This document shows, one piece after another, positions 17,166 through 25,753 of a DNA stretch of 64,000 nucleotides. The position numbers were made by a program, and so were the translations under genes. The notes under the pieces are model-generated. The model did not search any database, was not told the DNA's origin, and was given only the letters and a program-made list of their open reading frames with translations. Each line of letters begins with the position of its first letter. Within the stretch, counting starts at the first letter, position 1. This DNA is from Aggregicoccus sp. 17bor-14 (GTDB lineage: Bacteria > Myxococcota > Myxococcia > Myxococcales > Myxococcaceae), in the NCBI RefSeq assembly GCF_009659535.1, contig NZ_VJZZ01000007.1:124001-188000 (forward strand), in the 5' to 3' direction.

Positions 17166-20100
17166 ATGCAATTGACTCGTGTACTCCGGGCAACCGGAGC
17201 GTTCCTGGTCGCGGGCCTGCTGTTCGGCACCGCGGCTCATGCCCAGAGCGGCGTCATCACCGGTACGGTGAGCGACGCTTCAACCAAGCAGCCCGCGGCC
17301 GACGTGGTGGTGACTGCGACCTCGCCCAACCTTCAGGGTGAGCAGGTCGTTGTGACTGACGCGCAGGGCCAGTACCGTATTCCCCAGCTGCCGACTGGTA
17401 ACTACAGCCTGCGGTTCGAGAAGGAGTCCTTCCAGCCGTACAGCCGCTCCGGCATCCAGCTGCGCGTCGACCGCACCATCCGCGTGAACGTGGAGCTGCT
17501 GCCGACGGGCCTGCAGGAGACGGTGGTGGTGCAGGGTACCGCGCCGACCATCGACGTGGGCTCCACCTCCACGGGCGTCAACGTGGGCGCGGACTTCGTG
17601 CGCAACATCGCGGTGGTGCGCCCCACGGGCAAGGGCGGCGCGGCGCGCTCGTTCGAGTCCCTGGCGGACATCGCCCCGGGCGCGAACGCCGACCAGTACG
17701 GCGTGTCCATCAGCGGCACCACGTCCCCCGAGAACTCCTTCGTCATCGACGGTCTGTCCGTCAATGACCCCGGCTTCGGCGTGCTCGGCACCCCGCTGTC
17801 CGTGGAGTTCATCCAGGACGTGAACGTGATCACGGGCGGCTACATGCCCGAGTACGGCCGCTCCACCGGTGGCGTGCTCAACGCGGTGACCAAGTCGGGC
17901 TCCAACGAGTTCCACGGCTCGGTGTTCGCGAACTTCACCCCCGGCAGCCTCGAGGGCACGGCGACCCCGGTCGTCTCCCAGGCGAGCGCCTTCTCCAACA
18001 CCTCCACCCTGCACAACCTGGGTGACTTCGGTGCGGAGCTCGGCGGTCCCATCCTCAAGGACAAGCTGTGGTTCTACGCGGGCGTGGCCCCCTCGTTCAC
18101 GCGGTTCAACGAGGAGCGCAACGTCAACCACCGCATCCCCTGCACGGACGCGAACGGCACGAACAACTGCTTCAACGGCCTGCTCCGCATCCCGGGCTCC
18201 TCCGGCACCCTCACGGCGCGCAGCCTCTTCGCCTCTGAGCGCGTCCCGGGCACCACCATCAACCGCTTCGCGGACCAGAAGACCCTGCAGTACATCGGCA
18301 AGCTGACCTACCTGATCAACCAGGATCACAACATCAGCCTGTCCGTGTACGGCTCGCCCTCGAAGTCGGGCGGCAGCAGCAGCTTCCCGTTCGACAACCA
18401 GGACGGCACGGCGACCGTGGGCGTGAACGGCGTGTTCGGCGCGCTGTCCACGATCAACAAGGCGAACAGCCTCGACGTGGCCCTCAAGACCGCGTCCTCG
18501 TTCATGGACAAGAAGTTCCTCCTGGACGTGACGGCCGGCTGGCACCACCAGGATGCGGACATCCTCCCGGTGGACGGCACCTCCGTGGGTGACGGCCAGG
18601 GTCTGTCCGCCACGCCGCTCGTGCAGTTCCGCGGCTCGGGCGCTGGCGCGTACCGCGTCACCGACTTCGAGTACGCCAACAACGCGGACGTGGTCGCGGC
18701 CTGCACCGGCCCCGGCGGCAGCAACCTCTGCCCCGTGACCTCGTACGCGGTGGGCGGCCCCGGCTTCATCACCGAGGACAAGCTCGACCGCTACCAGGCG
18801 AAGGGCGTGGGCACCTACCTCGCCACCCTCGCGGGCCGTCACGTGTTCAAGGCCGGCGTGGACTTCGAGTACCTGAACTACGACCGCAACAAGGCGTACT
18901 CCGGTACCACCTGGCTGCGCGAGCAGATCCGCTCGGGCGCGGCGCCTGGCGCCTACTTCGAGGAGATCCGCAACTACGGCTACCTGACTGGTCCGAACCA
19001 GTTCACCCGTCAGGCGTCCGTGCCGGCGACCACCACCAGCACCACCATCGGTGGCTTCCTGCAGGACAGCTGGAGCGTGCTCGACCTCTTCACCATCAAC
19101 GCCGGCGTTCGCTACGACCAGCAGAAGATGTACGGCGATGACGACATCCTCGCGCTCAACCTGGGCAACCAGTGGAGCCCGCGCGTCGGCGTCCTGTACG
19201 ACTTCACCCAGCAGGGCCGCTCCAAGATCTACGCGAACTACGCGCGCTTCTACGAGCAGGTTCCCCTCGACCTGGCCGACCGTCAGTTCCCCGGTGAGCG
19301 CCAGGCGTACATGCGCCACAACCGCGTGGGCGGCGCTGGCTGCAACATGACCGCCGCGAACGGCGTGGTGGACATCTCCGCCGCGACCGGCAGCTGCCTC
19401 GACATCGGTCCGGGCAGCCTCCGCCCGATCAGCGACGACAGCGACCCGAACCAGTTCCTCTCGCCCACCGGCGGTGTCCGCAGCCCTGTGGACCCCGACC
19501 TGAAGCCCCAGAGCTCGGACGAGTTCGTGGTCGGCGCCGAGTACGAGGTGATCAGCAACGGCCGTTTCGGTGCGAGCTACACCCGCCGCTACATGAACCA
19601 GGTCATCGAGGACATGAGCCGCGATGAGGCGAACACCTACTTCATCGGCAACCCGGGTACGGGCGTGGCCTCGGACTTCCCCAAGGCGACGCGCGACTAC
19701 GACGCGGTGACGGTCTTCTTCGACAAGACCTTCGCCGACCTGTGGCTCGCCCAGGTCAGCTACACCTGGAGCAAGCTCGAGGGTAACTACGCCGGTCTGT
19801 TCCGTCCCGAGACGGGCCAGCTGGACCCGAACATCAACTCCGACTTCGACCTCATCTCGCTGCTCGCGAACCGCACCGGCCGTCTGCCCGGTGACCGTAC
19901 GCACAGCATCAAGGTGTTCGCGGCGAAGGAGTTCGTCCTCACCGACGCGTTCAGCTTCAACCTCGGCGCCACCTACCGTGGCCGCACGGGCACGCCCATC
20001 AGCTACCTGGGCGCGCACCCGGTCTACGGCGCCCAGGAGGCCTTCCTCGCTGAGCGCGGCATCGCGGGTCGCACCCCGTGGCGCAACGACATCGATGGTC

Positions 20101-20378
20101 GCCTCGGCCTCAACTACAAGCTGAGCGAGAACAACCTCATCACCGTCGGCGTGGACGTGTTCAACCTGTTCAACTTCCAGACGGCGACGTCGGTTGACCA
20201 GGCCTACACGGCGCTCCCCGTCACGCCCTGCACGGGCAACCCGCAGACCGAGGACGCGGTTCACCAGTGCTTCCTCGACCAGGGCTACACCGACAACGAG
20301 CTGAACCCGAACTTCCGCAACGCCACGGCCTACCAGGCGCCTCGCTCCGTCCGCTTCGGGGCGAAGGTGACCTTCTAA
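17166..20378 (+). CDS. oar: Oar-like TonB-dependent receptor with N-terminal carboxypeptidase-regulatory domain
   Basis: A 1070-residue outer-membrane protein. Residues 1-27 are a signal peptide (cleavage near AHA-QS). Residues 28-110 form a carboxypeptidase-regulatory-like beta-sandwich (GVITGTVSDASTKQPAADVV ... GNYSLRFEKESF). ETVVVQG at 118-124 resembles a TonB box. The plug follows (PENSFVIDGLSVNDPGFG, PEYGRSTGGVLNAVTKSGSNEFHG), then a large barrel ending in the aromatic residue Phe (KVTF). This matches Oar of Myxococcus xanthus, required for development and linked to TonB-dependent secretion of the protease PopC. A leader promoter and an ExbBD-TonB operon adjoin it. Codon use is less extreme in GC than its neighbours, as for a highly expressed gene. 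Residues 78-146 match the DUF4139 protein at 61.7 kb. Confidence 0.9.
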   Translation: MQLTRVLRATGAFLVAGLLFGTAAHAQSGVITGTVSDASTKQPAADVVVTATSPNLQGEQVVVTDAQGQYRIPQLPTGNYSLRFEKESFQPYSRSGIQLRVDRTIRVNVELLPTGLQETVVVQGTAPTIDVGSTSTGVNVGADFVRNIAVVRPTGKGGAARSFESLADIAPGANADQYGVSISGTTSPENSFVIDGLSVNDPGFGVLGTPLSVEFIQDVNVITGGYMPEYGRSTGGVLNAVTKSGSNEFHGSVFANFTPGSLEGTATPVVSQASAFSNTSTLHNLGDFGAELGGPILKDKLWFYAGVAPSFTRFNEERNVNHRIPCTDANGTNNCFNGLLRIPGSSGTLTARSLFASERVPGTTINRFADQKTLQYIGKLTYLINQDHNISLSVYGSPSKSGGSSSFPFDNQDGTATVGVNGVFGALSTINKANSLDVALKTASSFMDKKFLLDVTAGWHHQDADILPVDGTSVGDGQGLSATPLVQFRGSGAGAYRVTDFEYANNADVVAACTGPGGSNLCPVTSYAVGGPGFITEDKLDRYQAKGVGTYLATLAGRHVFKAGVDFEYLNYDRNKAYSGTTWLREQIRSGAAPGAYFEEIRNYGYLTGPNQFTRQASVPATTTSTTIGGFLQDSWSVLDLFTINAGVRYDQQKMYGDDDILALNLGNQWSPRVGVLYDFTQQGRSKIYANYARFYEQVPLDLADRQFPGERQAYMRHNRVGGAGCNMTAANGVVDISAATGSCLDIGPGSLRPISDDSDPNQFLSPTGGVRSPVDPDLKPQSSDEFVVGAEYEVISNGRFGASYTRRYMNQVIEDMSRDEANTYFIGNPGTGVASDFPKATRDYDAVTVFFDKTFADLWLAQVSYTWSKLEGNYAGLFRPETGQLDPNINSDFDLISLLANRTGRLPGDRTHSIKVFAAKEFVLTDAFSFNLGATYRGRTGTPISYLGAHPVYGAQEAFLAERGIAGRTPWRNDIDGRLGLNYKLSENNLITVGVDVFNLFNFQTATSVDQAYTALPVTPCTGNPQTEDAVHQCFLDQGYTDNELNPNFRNATAYQAPRSVRFGAKVTF

Positions 20379-20420
20379 GTCTTGGTTGGAACTTCACAGG
20401 ACATCGAGGAAAGACCACAG

Positions 20421-21152
20421 ATGAAGACCCGTCTTATGAAGTCCCTCCTCGCGGTGGGCGCCCTCTCCCTGCTCGGTGGTTGTGACACTGAGCAGGCGGC
20501 GGTGACCTGCCGTGCGGCGAGTGCGAACATTCCCTTCGCGGTGAAGTACACCCCGGTGGGTACCCCGGCTGCCGGCTGCGACGTCAGCCCTGGCGAGCTG
20601 ATGCAGCTGTCCACGTACGCTCCGCCCACTGGCGAGCGTCCCTCCATCGCGATTGGTCCGGGCAACGCCCTGACCTTCGACGCCGATGGCAACGTGACCA
20701 GCACGGGCAACAAGTTCGCGGTCGGCGCCTTCGCCACCGACGCGGCGGACGCCAACAACACCTGCTCCGTCCCGCAGCTCACGACGGTGTCCCAGACGGA
20801 CGCGACGACTGGCACGACGACCTACACGTTCAGCAACGTGCAGACCTACGTCAGCGCCGCGAACCAGGGCACGCAGCTCAAGGGCGACGTGACCATCGCG
20901 AACGGCGCCTGCAGCGTGAGCTACAAGATGCTCGGCATCTGGCCGGCGGTGGACTGCACCCTGGTGGATGCGAAGGGCAAGCCGGTCAAGGATGCCCAGG
21001 GCCACCTGCAGCCGGACGACACCGTCTGCCAGGCGACCGACACGGGTATCAACCCGGACGTGGTCAAGGCGGGTGGCGTCACCTGCTCCCCCACGCTGCT
21101 CACCTGCGTGATCAAGGGTGATGACTTCGTGAAGACCGGCGGCGACCAGTAA
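20421..21152 (+). CDS. Putative outer-membrane lipoprotein partner of the receptor
   Basis: A 243-residue lipoprotein: MKTRLMKSLLAVGALSLLGGC gives a lipobox with Cys21, followed by a Thr/Ala/Asp-rich mature domain with several cysteines (Cys30, CDVSP, CSVPQ, CSVSYK, CTLVD, CQATD, CSPTLLTC), which could form disulphides in the periplasm or at the cell surface. No family is recognised. It lies 42 bases downstream of the receptor gene in the same transcript and is followed by a strong terminator, so a joint function, for example as a surface lipoprotein accessory like those of SusCD-type systems, is a reasonable inference. ATG 20421 follows GAGGAAAGACCACAG. Confidence 0.7.
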   Translation: MKTRLMKSLLAVGALSLLGGCDTEQAAVTCRAASANIPFAVKYTPVGTPAAGCDVSPGELMQLSTYAPPTGERPSIAIGPGNALTFDADGNVTSTGNKFAVGAFATDAADANNTCSVPQLTTVSQTDATTGTTTYTFSNVQTYVSAANQGTQLKGDVTIANGACSVSYKMLGIWPAVDCTLVDAKGKPVKDAQGHLQPDDTVCQATDTGINPDVVKAGGVTCSPTLLTCVIKGDDFVKTGGDQ

Positions 21153-21174
21153 GCGTCGCAGCCTGTCGGTAGCG

Positions 21175-21225
21175 CCTCGGCCCCGGATGCCCCTCCCTCG
21201 CGGGAGTGGCCCTCCGGGGCCGAGG
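21175..21225 (+). terminator. Strong nested-hairpin terminator after the receptor operon
   Basis: A perfect 13-base inverted repeat, CCTCGGCCCCGGA (21175-21187) and TCCGGGGCCGAGG (21213-21225), encloses a second small hairpin (CTCCC and GGGAG around TCGC), and TGTTTAT follows. It ends the receptor-lipoprotein transcript. Its 3' arm also contains the GAGG that would serve as ribosome site for the next gene. Confidence 0.78.
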
Positions 21226-21230
21226 TGTTT

Positions 21231-22856
21231 ATGCAGTCCAGCAACCCACAGCAGGGCCCCGGCAGCCGGGGGCCAGGAGCGCATTTGGAAGGCCGCTACG
21301 CACTCGTCGACGCAGTCCGCACCCGCCTGGCGGACGAGCAGGGGACCCTGCGCAAGGAGGCCCCCTACCGGGTGGCCCTCTGCTACCCGAGCCCCTACCA
21401 CGTCGGCATGAGCTCGCTCGGCTACCAGACCATCTACCGCGAGGTGCACGCGCATCCGGGGGCGACGGCGGAGCGCGCCTTCCTCCCGGACGACGTGGAG
21501 GCCTACCGGCGCACGCGCACGGCGCTGTTCACCTACGAGTCCCAGGCGCCGGTCTCCGGCTTCGACATGCTCGCGTTCTCGGTGGCCTACGAGCTGGAGC
21601 TCAGCGGCCTCTTCGAGATGCTGGAGCTCTCGGGCATCCCCGTGCTGCGCGAGGCGCGCGGGGAGGGCCATCCGCTCATCGTCGCGGGCGGGCCGCTCAC
21701 CTTCTCCAACCCCGACCCGCTCGAGCCCTTCGTGGACGTGCTCGTGCAGGGCGAGGCCGACGAGCTCGTGCACACGCTCCTGGAGGCGGCGCGCGCGCAC
21801 CCGCCCCGCGAGCAGCTGCTCTCGCAGCTCGCGCGCACGCCGGGCTTCCTCGTGCCGGGGCGCGGCGGGGTGCGCTACCACGTGGCCAAGGCCACGGACG
21901 CGAACCTCCCGGCGCGCTCGCAGATCATCACGCCGCACACCGAGCTGCGCTCGATGTTCCTCATCGAGCCGGAGCGCGGTTGCTCGCGCGGCTGCCACTA
22001 CTGCGTGATGCGCCGCACCACCAACGGCGGCATGCGCACGGTGCCCCCGGAGCGGGTGCTCTCGCTCGTGCCCGAGGCCGCCCGGCGCGTGGGGCTGGTG
22101 GGCGCCGCGGTGACGGACCACCCGCGCATCGTGCCCCTGCTGCGCACGCTCGTGGACTCCGGCCGTGAGGTGGGGGTCTCCTCGCTGCGCGCCGACCGGC
22201 TCACCCAGGAGCTCGTGAGCACCCTGCACGCGGGCGGGGCGCAGAGCCTCACCGTGGCCTCGGACGGCGCGAGCCAGCGCATGCGCGACTTCATCGACCG
22301 AAAGCACTCCGAGGAGCAGATCGTGCGCGCGGCCACCTTCGCGCGCACCGCCGGGATGAAGCAGCTGAAGGTGTACAACATGGTGGGCCTGCCGCTGGAG
22401 GAGGACGCGGACATCGACGAGCTCATCCGCTTCACCACCGAGCTCAGCCGCATCCTGCCCCTCTCGCTCGGGGTGGCGCCCTTCGTGGCCAAGCGCAACA
22501 CGCCGCTGGACGGCGCGCCCTTCGCGGGCATCCGCGAGGTGGAGAACCGGCTCGATCGGCTGCGGCGCGGCCTGCGCGGGCGCGCCGAGGTGCGGCCCAC
22601 CTCGGCCCGCTGGGCCTGGGTGGAGTACATGCTCGCGCAGTGCGGCCCCGAGGCGGGGCTCGCCGCGATGGATGCGTGGCGCGCCGGCGGCTCCTTTGCC
22701 GCCTACAAGCGCGCCTTCCAGGAGCGCGGCTGCACGCCGTACCTCGCCCGCCGGGTGGAGGACGGGCGGCGCAAGGCCACCGTCTGGCCCACCGTGCCGA
22801 ACGTGGCGCCCCCGGGCGCCGCCAGCGCTGCCCCTGGCGCCGCTCCCGCCGCCTGA
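21231..22856 (+). CDS. B12-binding-type radical SAM protein
   Basis: A 541-residue radical SAM enzyme with the iron-sulfur motif CSRGCHYC (C-x3-C-x2-C) beginning near residue 251. The N-terminal part (YRVALCYPSPYHVGMSSLGYQTIYREVH ... FDMLAFSVAYELEL) resembles the B12-binding-like region of the TIGR03960-type or YgiQ-type families. Downstream strands include RADRLTQELV, SLTVASDGASQRMRDFIDRKHSEEQI and LKVYNMVGLPLEEDADI, all usual for this fold. The C-terminal tail is Ala/Pro-rich. The substrate is unknown. ATG 21231 is preferred over GTG 21225; both are very close to the preceding terminator, and no better internal start fits the family. Confidence 0.85.
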   Translation: MQSSNPQQGPGSRGPGAHLEGRYALVDAVRTRLADEQGTLRKEAPYRVALCYPSPYHVGMSSLGYQTIYREVHAHPGATAERAFLPDDVEAYRRTRTALFTYESQAPVSGFDMLAFSVAYELELSGLFEMLELSGIPVLREARGEGHPLIVAGGPLTFSNPDPLEPFVDVLVQGEADELVHTLLEAARAHPPREQLLSQLARTPGFLVPGRGGVRYHVAKATDANLPARSQIITPHTELRSMFLIEPERGCSRGCHYCVMRRTTNGGMRTVPPERVLSLVPEAARRVGLVGAAVTDHPRIVPLLRTLVDSGREVGVSSLRADRLTQELVSTLHAGGAQSLTVASDGASQRMRDFIDRKHSEEQIVRAATFARTAGMKQLKVYNMVGLPLEEDADIDELIRFTTELSRILPLSLGVAPFVAKRNTPLDGAPFAGIREVENRLDRLRRGLRGRAEVRPTSARWAWVEYMLAQCGPEAGLAAMDAWRAGGSFAAYKRAFQERGCTPYLARRVEDGRRKATVWPTVPNVAPPGAASAAPGAAPAA

Positions 22857-22970
22857 GCGGGCGGCCGGGCCGCTTCCCCCCGCCGAAGGTCCCCCGCGCC
22901 CCTGGAGGGCTGCTAGAAGGCGCGCCCGGAGCCCCTGGCGCAGCGGGGGCCGGTGCCAGGAGGCGAGCGC

Positions 22971-23882
22971 GTGACGACGCAGCGGGTGGAGAAGACGTGG
23001 CAGAAGCAGGGGCTGGGGGGCTACGCGACCGAGGCCATCGTGGGCACGCTCGCCCACTACGGCGTCGCGGTGGACGAGGCGGGCTTCCGGCAGCGCGCCC
23101 AGTCGTCCTACCCCTCGGGCATCGCCGAGGAGTGGGAGGAGGGCTGGAAGGGCACGGGGCCCTTCGCCTCCTTCCCGGCGCACGCCGCCGCCGAGCTGTG
23201 GCGCCGCTGGGTGCCGGACCAGCTGTCGCCCGAGGACTTCGCCGAGGCGCTCGCCGCGCTGATGAACGCGCTCGCGATGCGCATCAACGGCGAGGCCGGA
23301 GCGCCCGTCGCCGCCGCCTTCGAGGCCTTCGGCAAGGCGCGCGCGCGCATGCCGCTCGCGCCGGACGGCTCCCCGGACGAGAGCTTCCTCGAGGACTCGC
23401 TGGGCGCCTTCGACGAGGAGGCCGTGGAGCTGTTCGACGAGCTGGCCGAGGCGCTCGCCGAGGAGGGGCACGTGGCGGACGCGGAGGCCTTCGCCGAGCT
23501 GGAGGAGTTCCTCCTCCCGGCGCGCAAGGGCATCGCGAGCGCCGTGGTGCGCGCGGCGCGCGGGGAGCGCGACCCGGCCATCGCCTCGCTCGTGGCGCTC
23601 TCGGCGGACGCCGGGCGCAGCCGCGACAGCCGCCTGCTCGCCACCGACGGCCTGCTGCACCTCGAGGCGTACCCCGAGGGGGCGGCCGCCGCGAAGGCGC
23701 TGCTCGCCGAGGCGGAGACGGAGAAGGACTACCACCTCGCGCTCGACCTCTGCGCGCGGCTGGAGCACACCTACAAGGCCCTCGACGATCGCGCGGCACT
23801 CGCCGCACTGGCGAAGGACCAGAAGCGCCTGGAGCAGGCGCACGACGCGGCCCATCCCGGCCACCGGCACCGCCACGGCTGA
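22971..23882 (+). CDS. Conserved hypothetical acidic helical protein
   Basis: A 303-residue protein not assigned to a family. It is strongly acidic and Ala/Glu-rich, predicted mostly helical, with a stretch at residues 130-175 (FDEEAVELFDELAEALAEEGHVADAEAFAELEEFL) that could be a coiled coil, and a C-terminal part with TPR-like character (AKALLAEAETEKDYHLALDLCARLEHTYKAL), ending HPGHRHRHG. No signal peptide. GTG 22971 is chosen because AGGAGG lies six bases upstream; an earlier GTG at 22953 would put the ribosome site inside the gene. It may follow the radical SAM gene in one transcript. Confidence 0.7.
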   Translation: MTTQRVEKTWQKQGLGGYATEAIVGTLAHYGVAVDEAGFRQRAQSSYPSGIAEEWEEGWKGTGPFASFPAHAAAELWRRWVPDQLSPEDFAEALAALMNALAMRINGEAGAPVAAAFEAFGKARARMPLAPDGSPDESFLEDSLGAFDEEAVELFDELAEALAEEGHVADAEAFAELEEFLLPARKGIASAVVRAARGERDPAIASLVALSADAGRSRDSRLLATDGLLHLEAYPEGAAAAKALLAEAETEKDYHLALDLCARLEHTYKALDDRAALAALAKDQKRLEQAHDAAHPGHRHRHG

Positions 23883-23898
23883 GGCTGCGGCCGCACCG

Positions 23899-23922
23899 AC
23901 CGGCGGCGAGCCGCCGCCCGGT
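23899..23922. terminator. GC-rich hairpin between convergent genes
   Basis: ACCGG-CGGCG and CGCCG-C-CCGGT pair around AGC with a single bulged base, 17 bases past the stop of the acidic protein. No T-run follows. It is a plausible bidirectional terminator for this gene and the convergent nuclease-like gene 165 bases away. Confidence 0.4.
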
Positions 23923-24086
23923 CACCCCGGGGCGCTCCCAAGTCCGCGGACCGGCGGGACGCCCCGTGGGCCGCCGCGCCTGCGGGCGCAGTCGCCACCG
24001 ATGCGGCGCCGGGAACGCTCGCGCAGCCAGGCGCGGAGCTGCAGCTCACGCCGCCGCGGCGAGGGCGCCGCGCGAGGCCGCGTCGC

Positions 24087-24626
24087 TCAGGCTGCGGCGG
24101 GGGAGGGCGGCGCGCTTGTGGCGCGCGGCAGGCGCACCACCTGCACCTCCGCCACCGCCTCGAGCACCTCGCGCACGGGGACCACGGCGCCCACGGTGGT
24201 GTAGCGCACGGCGCCGGTCTGCGTGAACGCGCGCTTGAGGCTGTAGAGGCGCGCGCGGGGCAGGAACCACTCGCGCACCGCGCGCAGCGGGAGCAGGTGC
24301 AGCTCGCCCTGCGCGAGGAAGACGTAGGTGAGCAGGTCCGCGCTGCTGTAGAGGAAGCAGCCCGGGGTGTCGCGCTCCACGTTGGAGACGAGCTCGAAGA
24401 AGTAGTTGCGGCGGCGCGGCTGGCGGTCGCCCTTCACCTCGACGCCGCGCACCTCGCCGGTGGGCAGCTCCCAGAGCAGGTCCACGCCGCGGTGCTGGAA
24501 GCGCGGGTCCTCCTGGACGTCGTGCACGCGCGAGCCCGGCGCCTGCGCGAGCAGGTGGCTGCGCACGTGCTGGACGGCCCGGTCCGCGGCGCCCTGCACG
24601 CCGCGCATGCTGAAGCTGCGCGCCAT
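24087..24626 (-). CDS. Uncharacterised protein with PD-(D/E)xK nuclease-like signature
   Basis: A 179-residue soluble protein. Residues 30-70 read GSRVHDVQEDPRFQHRGVDLLWELPTGEVRGVEVKGD. Asp49 in GVDLLW, followed after 14 residues by Glu63-x-Lys65 in VEVKGD, is the metal-binding and catalytic arrangement of the PD-(D/E)xK (restriction-endonuclease) fold. A hydrophobic stretch FELVSNVERDTPGCFLYSSADLLTYVFLAQGELHLLPL follows, as in Holliday-junction-resolvase-like members. No known family is recognised, so nuclease activity is an inference. ATG 24626 lies 11 bases downstream of the DUF4920 stop, indicating an operon. Confidence 0.6.
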   Translation of the reverse strand: MARSFSMRGVQGAADRAVQHVRSHLLAQAPGSRVHDVQEDPRFQHRGVDLLWELPTGEVRGVEVKGDRQPRRRNYFFELVSNVERDTPGCFLYSSADLLTYVFLAQGELHLLPLRAVREWFLPRARLYSLKRAFTQTGAVRYTTVGAVVPVREVLEAVAEVQVVRLPRATSAPPSPAAA

Positions 24627-24637
24627 GGCCCGCGCGC

Positions 24638-25231
24638 CTAGCGCCGCAGCTCCACGCCGCTCGCCACCAGCTGCACCTCGCGCGGCTTGCCGTCCGCGCC
24701 GCGCGGCACGGTGGCGCCCTCGGAGGTGTAGTGCTGGGCGCGCGCCTCGGAGAGCTCGGCCACCTGCACCACGCCCTCCACCCGGGCGCTCGCGCCCGCA
24801 GAGTCCAGCGGCACGAAGAAGCCGTAGTCCTTGAAGGTCACCCGCACGCCCGGGCCCTTGGAGCCCGAGGCTCCCTCGGCCAGCTCGAGCCAGCAGCCCT
24901 TGCGCTCGCAGGCCCGGCGCACCTGGCCCTCCACCCGCACCCTCTTCCCGGCGTGGGCCTCGGGCGCGCGCAGCAGCTCGGCGAGCGTCACGGTGGGCGC
25001 GCCCTTCAGGGGCTCTCCGCGGGTGAGCACCCAGCCCTCGCCCGCCGCGGGCGCCTTCGCCGCCGCCGCCTTGGCCGGCTCCGGAGGATGGTGGCACTCG
25101 CCGCCCTCTGCGTGGGCGTGGCCGGGGGCAGCAGTCGGCGCGGCCGCCGGCGCCTTCGCCTTGGGGGCCGCGAGCGCGAGGGGGAGGGGGAGGGCGACCA
25201 GGAGGAGCAGGGCGGCGCGCAGGGTCTTCAT
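24638..25231 (-). CDS. DUF4920-family exported protein with His-rich N-terminus
   Basis: A 197-residue secreted protein. The signal peptide spans MKTLRAALLLLVALPLPLALA. The mature N-terminus is Ala/Pro-rich and carries GHAHAEGGECHHPP (His38, His40, Cys46, His47, His48), a possible metal site. The conserved domain (residues 75-180) shows GKRVRVEGQVRRACERKGCWLEL, then VRVTFKDYGFFVPLDSAGASARVEGVV, the DUF4920 pattern with an OB-like fold and two Cys (C-x3-C). Function is unknown. It is the first gene of a two-gene operon with the nuclease-like gene. Confidence 0.75.
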   Translation of the reverse strand: MKTLRAALLLLVALPLPLALAAPKAKAPAAAPTAAPGHAHAEGGECHHPPEPAKAAAAKAPAAGEGWVLTRGEPLKGAPTVTLAELLRAPEAHAGKRVRVEGQVRRACERKGCWLELAEGASGSKGPGVRVTFKDYGFFVPLDSAGASARVEGVVQVAELSEARAQHYTSEGATVPRGADGKPREVQLVASGVELRR

Positions 25232-25318
25232 GACCCACAGCCCTTAGCGCAGCCGCCCGCACGCGGGCAACCCGCGGGGCTGAACTGCGCGCCCGGGCCG
25301 GTTAGACTGGCAACCACC

Positions 25319-25747
25319 GTGAAGATCCACCTCCCCGCCCCCAACCGCCGCCTCGAGGCGCTCGACGTGCTCGGCCTCGTGGGCCTCGTGGGCCTGCTCG
25401 TGGCGCGCTACATCCCGGTCGCGCGCCTCGTGCCCTTCTGGGGCTGCGTGCTGCGCCAGCGGACGGGCTGGCCCTGCCCCGGCTGCGGGCTCACCCGGGT
25501 GGCGGACCACGTGGCGCACCTGCACTTCGCCGCGGCGTGGGCCGTCAATCCGCTGGGCACCGTGGCGGCGCTGCTCTTCGCGCTCGCGGCCGTGGCGGCG
25601 CTGCTGCACCTCGCCTTCAAGCTGCCGCTGCCGCGCGTGGAGCTCAGCGCGCGCGAGGCCTCCGCCCTGAAGGCGACGCTGCTGGTCCTCTTCGTCGTCA
25701 ACTACGCCTGGGTGGTGATGAAGGCGAAGTTCCCCCACCTGCTCTAG
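25319..25747 (+). CDS. DUF2752 membrane protein
   Basis: A 142-residue inner-membrane protein with three to four hydrophobic segments. The family signature is WPCPGCGLTRVADHVAHLHFAAAWAVNPLGTVAALL, with CPxCGLTR near residue 57. The function of DUF2752 is not established; the two cysteines are nearly invariant. GTG 25319 is the start. It is followed six bases later by plsY, so the pair is probably cotranscribed. Confidence 0.85.
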   Translation: MKIHLPAPNRRLEALDVLGLVGLVGLLVARYIPVARLVPFWGCVLRQRTGWPCPGCGLTRVADHVAHLHFAAAWAVNPLGTVAALLFALAAVAALLHLAFKLPLPRVELSAREASALKATLLVLFVVNYAWVVMKAKFPHLL

Positions 25748-25753
25748 GCCCCC

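Noticed and set aside
17280-20264. A 994-codon open frame on the minus strand opposite the receptor gene
   Set aside because: It is the mirror of a well-supported coding frame in GC-rich DNA, is rich in Arg, Val, His and Ala with no domains, and has no ribosome site.
20394-23876. An 1160-codon minus-strand open frame spanning the lipoprotein, radical SAM and acidic-protein genes
   Set aside because: It crosses a strong terminator and three genes on the other strand that have clear family or start-site support; its composition is that of an antisense shadow.
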